Positions 59,563 to 64,000 of a stretch of DNA of 64,000 nucleotides are shown here, in pieces (the stretch's first letter is position 1; the number at the start of each line of letters is the position of its first letter). The stretch is from Calycina herbarum (taxonomy: Eukaryota; Ascomycota; Leotiomycetes; Helotiales; Pezizellaceae). Made by a program: the position numbers and the translations under genes. The DNA is taken from positions 124,001-188,000 of the forward strand of contig LLEY01000073.1 of the NCBI GenBank assembly GCA_001414485.1, written 5' to 3'. The notes below the pieces were generated by a model. It was not told the origin of the DNA and did not search any database. It worked only from the letters and a program-made list of their open reading frames with translations.

Positions 59563-59907
59563 TGACAAGGACAAAATGATAGAAGTGCGAACATGTTTTG
59601 AATGGCTCAACCCTTGTTTTTAAATTTTGGGACCGAGTACTCGCTAAGTCTCGCTAAGTCCGTGATACGGAAGAGATATTAATGTGAAGTAAACAGAACT
59701 AAAGAGATCCACCACGCAAATTCATACTAAGATGACAGTAGAAGTAGATTTCAGAAGAATTAAATTTTAGAATCTGGGATACAATATTTGAACGCCAAGT
59801 TAAAGCTAAGAGATATACAATTTAGGGAGGGTATAAGTATGTTCGCTAATGCTGCAGAAATATTCTCGCATGACATGTAAAAAAGCCAGAGATGCCTGTT
59901 TTCTCCT

Positions 59908-62206
59908 CTAGCTGACTGGAGTCGGGAACAACATCTCGCGCTCTGCATCGTCTATCATGTCTGATGGAGGTCTTTCAGAACCAGTCGAATTGGTAACGTT
60001 TTTGTCAGCCCCCGTGGTTACTACTACTACAGGTTGCAACATTTGCGTGAGACCTGGATCGGTTGCATTAGGATTGATACCCTTGTTGAATTGCTTGCAC
60101 ATTTCCTTATACCCGAGGGTGCTGACGACTTCATCGGTGATTGTGAAATTCTGCGCGCAGAGTATAACGTTGGCATCATACTTCGATTTGCCGTTAAGTT
60201 CCAGTTTCACACTGTTGCATAGCTCGTGTGGACCGTCTTTGTCTTTGCCGGCGTTTATTCCATAATTGCAGCGTGCGTAAAGGTCTTCCGCAGGAGTCAA
60301 CTTCTTCCTTGTAATTTGCTATAGTATGTGTGAGAAGATCACAATCGCACGAAGACAGCAGAGCTTACCTCAGAGCAGACACGAGCTATGTCTTTGTAGT
60401 CCCCGTCCGTTCTGGTGGTCGAGTTGGGCTGCAGGTGCAGCAGTCCTAAAAAGGTTTCTGTATAATCCGAATCCCAGTGTTCCCCACACATACATGGAAA
60501 GGCTTGGTCTCTCTCAGGGGCGTCATTGGGGTTACCGATGCCGCCGGCGTAGTCTGTGACGTTGACGTAATGACTACGGCAGATTGCAAACTCGATGCCA
60601 GTTGGCATCGAGTTAATGACCACGTCGACACTATTTGCCTTGGTTGACTTCTCTCCAAACCTGTCGCCCATATACTTTTGATAGCTTTCTTGAATGCCGT
60701 CGTGATAACTGCCAAAGTCGTCTTTGAATTCTTTTGCCCCCCAGAAATCCACCTCCCTGTTCCAATTGGACTGTGCCGTTTGACTTTGCACCGCGCAAAC
60801 TTCATTTGAATTTGGGGGGCAGAATCGGAATTCATGTTTTGGCCTGCCAACACCGCAGAGATAATCTATTCTCGCCTGATCCGTGGACATTTCGCATTTA
60901 ACGTAAGTGTGCGCGTTTCTCATACAGAAGCCCATGAGTTGTAGCCCGTAAGCTCTAGTGTATACTCTAAACAGAAGTAATTAGGTTCATTCTCGTCCTT
61001 CCGTACAGGGATTAAGATTGCATACTTCTCAAATTCATTGCTCTCGTGGAACATTTCGCGTAGCTTTTGCCACGCGACGGACTCGTTTGACAGTAGTTCT
61101 AGCAGAACAGAACCGTCGCCTTGAAAGGCTCTCTCTGAAAGATCTGCGAAGGAGCTACGCAGCGCCCCGAAGGAGTTTTTAATCCACTCCGTTATAACTT
61201 CTTCGCGTTTTGAAGCCTCCCATTTGTCGCGTCCCGCCCCATACCTCTGGCAACCCAACCAGCTATCACCCTTGAGAATAGCCATAGGAAAAGCCGGGTT
61301 CCATGGGGTCCCATCCCGCTTCTCCGCGTCCGGATTGAGCGATAACTTCGATTCGGTCATGTCCAGGAAAACCTGTTTGATCTCAGTAACACTCATCGAG
61401 ATGCCGCTTCCCAAAATGCTCCACGCAAAATCTCTGCCGCCGGAGTTTGCAGGTTTGACGGCATCCTTTGCAGTCTTTTGCGCCTTCGTAATCGTTGTTC
61501 CAAGCTTTTCCAAAGATTTAGCAACATCAGCTGTGGCCTGGGCCGCGCCTCCGCTAAAGGCACTAAGCCCTGCCTGGATCGCGCTCAATATCGCCTGGAT
61601 CATCGAAAATATCATCTCAATCTTTTTTTTGAGTGCTTTGCAGGCAGTCTCGGAGTTTTCGTCGACCTGCGGAAAATAGACTCTGGCATATTTTTGAGCC
61701 ACTGCCGTGGTACTCACTTGGACTGCAAGGACGCGTTCCTGCACATGCCAAAAAGTTTTTGCTATGTCCTCCATGCGTAGTGCTACCAAGTACCGCCAAC
61801 GAGTTTGTGCCCTGCCGTGTTCCAGGGAAACCGTGTCATTTTTGTTGATTATGTACTTGGCTACATCCTCGCAGTTTGGGCTTTCTCGGCATCCACCATC
61901 AAAGATGCCACAATGAAAATTTGGTCTGCCGAAGGCCGCGTGTCCAAAGTAGGAAGCAGCTCCTTTGTCCTCGAATTCCTTTGCGTCGTTCTTTTTTGAA
62001 TCGTCTACGAAAACCTTGAAAACGTCTTGATAGTTCCCGGAGACGTATGCTACTTCGCTATAATCCATTGAAGGGTCTTCGCATATTTTGAATGCTTTGG
62101 TATCAATTGGGAGGTTTCGCCATTCGGGGCTCACGGCAGCAGCCAAGGCCTGACAAACAAAGCAAGTGAAGAGGGGAGCGGCTGCTGGGACGAAGCTGAG
62201 ACGCAT
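59908..62206 (-). CDS. Large secreted Cys-rich protein, intact paralogue B
   Basis: Three exons, complement(59908-60318, 60369-60966, 61026-62206), with introns of 59 nt (GTATGC...CTAATTAC...TAG) and 50 nt; 729 aa. The ATG at 62206 is used because the longer frame begins with TTG and has no ATG. MRLSFVPAAAPLFTCFVCQA, then LAAA, is a strong signal peptide. The N-terminal third has Cys pairs (KICEDPSM, NFHCGIFDGGCRESPNCED); the middle holds a long amphipathic/hydrophobic helical zone (KKKIEMIFSMIQAILSAIQA followed by a Gly/Ala-rich stretch and a Lys-rich helix); the C-terminal half is Cys-rich (CVVN-free; YLCGVG, FRFCPPNS, PCMCGEHW, ARCNYGIN, LCAQNF) with several N-glycosylation sites. The last ~40 residues form a hydrophilic tail like that of paralogue A. 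I recognise no named domain; it may be a secreted or wall-associated protein. It faces paralogues A and C tail to tail. Confidence 0.85.
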
Positions 62207-64000
62207 GATTTCGGAAGAAAAGAGGGATGCAGAGAAGGCAGTGGCGATGTCTTGTAAGGAGTATGACGATGTGAGGACCGAGTAAAGGTGAAGGGGCCTC
62301 AAAAAGTGAGGATTGAGGGGACTTCGAGAATGAAAGAAATATGAAGAGGAAGGTGTGGATAAACGAAAGTGAAGAGAGTCCTTGATATGAGATGTGAGTA
62401 GGAAAGACGAGGTTGGGGATAATATACCCCTATGCAACTGATGTTGAGATCATCAAATTTTTAAATCACGCTTCTATCTCAATAGTTTATCACTCATTGA
62501 GGATCTAAGAAGACAAGTTAACGTGATACAATGAATGTATTCAGTCTAAGAATTGGAAGTAATCCAAAACTGTGCTATAAGCATTGCCTGCCAACTCCAT
62601 GGGAAGGAAGGGTCATAGTTTAGGGCGATCGTTCCCCATTCACGACAAAACGGAACTGCTTTCCTCGTCTTACAAGCATAGAACAAGACTCGAAATCGGT
62701 AGTTGGTGGTTCAGAAATGCCATGATCGCGGAAAGAAATCCATGAATCAATCAACAAGAGCGTCGAACCCCCCGCCGCAAATTGCCCCACACAAGTCAAC
62801 ACCCACTTGAGTCTTGACGCTTACCATACGCCCCAGGAAGTAAGCTTAGCCCTTCCATAGTACTTGCTGAACTATTTTAGCGTCGAGGTTCGCTGAAACA
62901 AAATGTGCACTTCAAAAAAATGGCCCGTGTTGACACCAAAAAGCTTGGCAGCAATCCCGTTGATAGCCGCGACCTAACCGAAGTTGCTCCTTTCCCTATG
63001 ACGGAGGTGATTCATGTGCATTTAGACTTCAAAACTTGAGCTTTGGACCAAGAAATTAGTAAAATTTAATCTCGAACAAGTAATCCAATGGAAGTGCTAG
63101 TATCACGTGCGTACATGTGACCTATATTTTAGTTTTTATTTAGGAATGGATGAGCGAGACGAATCCTCTCATTAACGTGGCTTCCTCTATTAAAATGGTT
63201 TCTTAGGGCAAAACGTTTCTGATTATAATGCTAGTTGCTACATTAGGTAAGGTATTTCGAGGGGGAAGGGGCTGGACCCGGCGATGCCGCGAGACTTGCA
63301 AACATACTACTAGTTGAGTTATCCATTTCGTCTTAGTGCAGTACTTTGCTTACACTAAATAATGTTCCGCTTCCTTAGTTCAACTTCAATTAGGCTTATC
63401 TCGAGACAAGGCCATTAAACGATGAAGTAACTTGATATTTTAGTACGTTGCGGTTAGGTCATGATTATTTTAATCACGGGTGTTGCATCTACTACCTCGA
63501 TTCAGATTACTATCCTGAAAAAAATGATAATTGTATGTTGTTACTAGTGTACCAAGATCGACTACTTTCAATCACCAACACTTGACCACGATCACCTCAA
63601 TTCGCAAAAGACTAATAAATTACAATTTCAAATACAGCAAAACAAAAGCGAATAGCAAGTCTCAAATCCCAACAATACAATTCCCAACGAAAATTCCCAT
63701 CAAGATCCACATCAAAACCCTCACTAAAATCTATCAAAATCATCACAAATACTTATTCCGTCAACTCATTTCCTACTTAAGCCGAACCACAAACAATAGT
63801 CTTCCAAGAAGGCTCAGGTCACAGTCGCGAGATTCGAGAAGGGGAATCGGTCCAAATAAACCACAAACTAGGGTACCAAAAAATGAATAGAAATCCAAAG
63901 CCTTTTTTTCTTCCATGTTTTCGTTCCTTCTTTTTTCGATTTTTTGAATCCTCACACCTTATCATTGGTGAGAAATTCTTTCCCTGCTCTTTGCTGGGGA
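62207..64000. other. Intergenic, no gene seen
   Basis: Upstream region of paralogue B and beyond to the window edge. The CT/GA-rich stretch at 62207-62420 is the likely promoter and leader. The remaining frames (for example 63531-63890) start with TTG and are low-complexity. A gene beginning past 64000 cannot be judged. Confidence 0.45.

Noticed and set aside
62206..62437. N-terminal extension of secreted paralogue B
   Set aside because: The longer frame begins with TTG and would bury the clear signal peptide; the ATG at 62206 fits.

Overview
This is a stretch of nuclear chromosome from a filamentous ascomycete (Pezizomycotina; the gene types and coding style look most like Leotiomycetes/Helotiales, but the species cannot be fixed from sequence alone). 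The evidence is short spliceosomal introns (about 44-130 nt, GT..AG, CTAAC/CTAAT-type branch sites), HET, NACHT/ankyrin, patatin and caspase-like 'incompatibility' genes, an NRPS-like carboxylate reductase, a TeaR-like polarity protein, and AT-rich repeat tracts whose coding remnants are full of stops, as expected after repeat-induced point mutation (RIP).

Layout. 1-5.97 kb is repeat territory: a TIR element (637-1318), a decayed ~110-bp satellite (2.7-3.7 kb) and a RIP-degraded Fot1/pogo transposon (3739-5581). 5.97-20 kb holds a two-exon caspase-like gene, a second TIR element copy (10404-10866) that supplies the stop codon of an interrupted amidoligase gene, a frameshifted alpha/beta-hydrolase pseudogene, and an intact adenylation-thiolation-reductase-SDR enzyme (14268-18251). 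20-29.7 kb is an NLR-type immunity region: an intact five-exon Zn2Cys6 / alpha-beta hydrolase / NACHT / membrane-tail gene (minus strand), divergent from a broken patatin-NACHT-ankyrin gene (plus strand) and a kinase-like remnant. 33-48.4 kb carries ordinary conserved genes (a Ser-rich CxxC protein, a metallophosphoesterase, TeaR-like protein, MYND protein) with MITE-like elements and a serine carboxypeptidase that has lost reading frame and its catalytic His. 48.9-53.9 kb has two tandem HET-domain genes, both broken. 54.6-62.2 kb is a cluster of three paralogues of a large, Cys-rich, secreted protein family that I cannot name: one intact (59908-62206), one with a single in-frame stop (54646-57004), one decayed (58458-59562), with a MITE between the first and the decayed copy.

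How it fits together. Conserved cellular genes are intact, while non-self-recognition and secreted accessory genes are mostly broken by transitions to stop codons, lost splice sites and frameshifts. The window therefore reads as a mosaic of stable core islands and a fast-decaying accessory compartment seeded with at least six TIR-flanked small elements. Some frameshifts lie at homopolymers and could be assembly errors; that caveat is stated where it applies. Start codons were placed at ATG and splice junctions were checked by reading frame; no homology search was possible.
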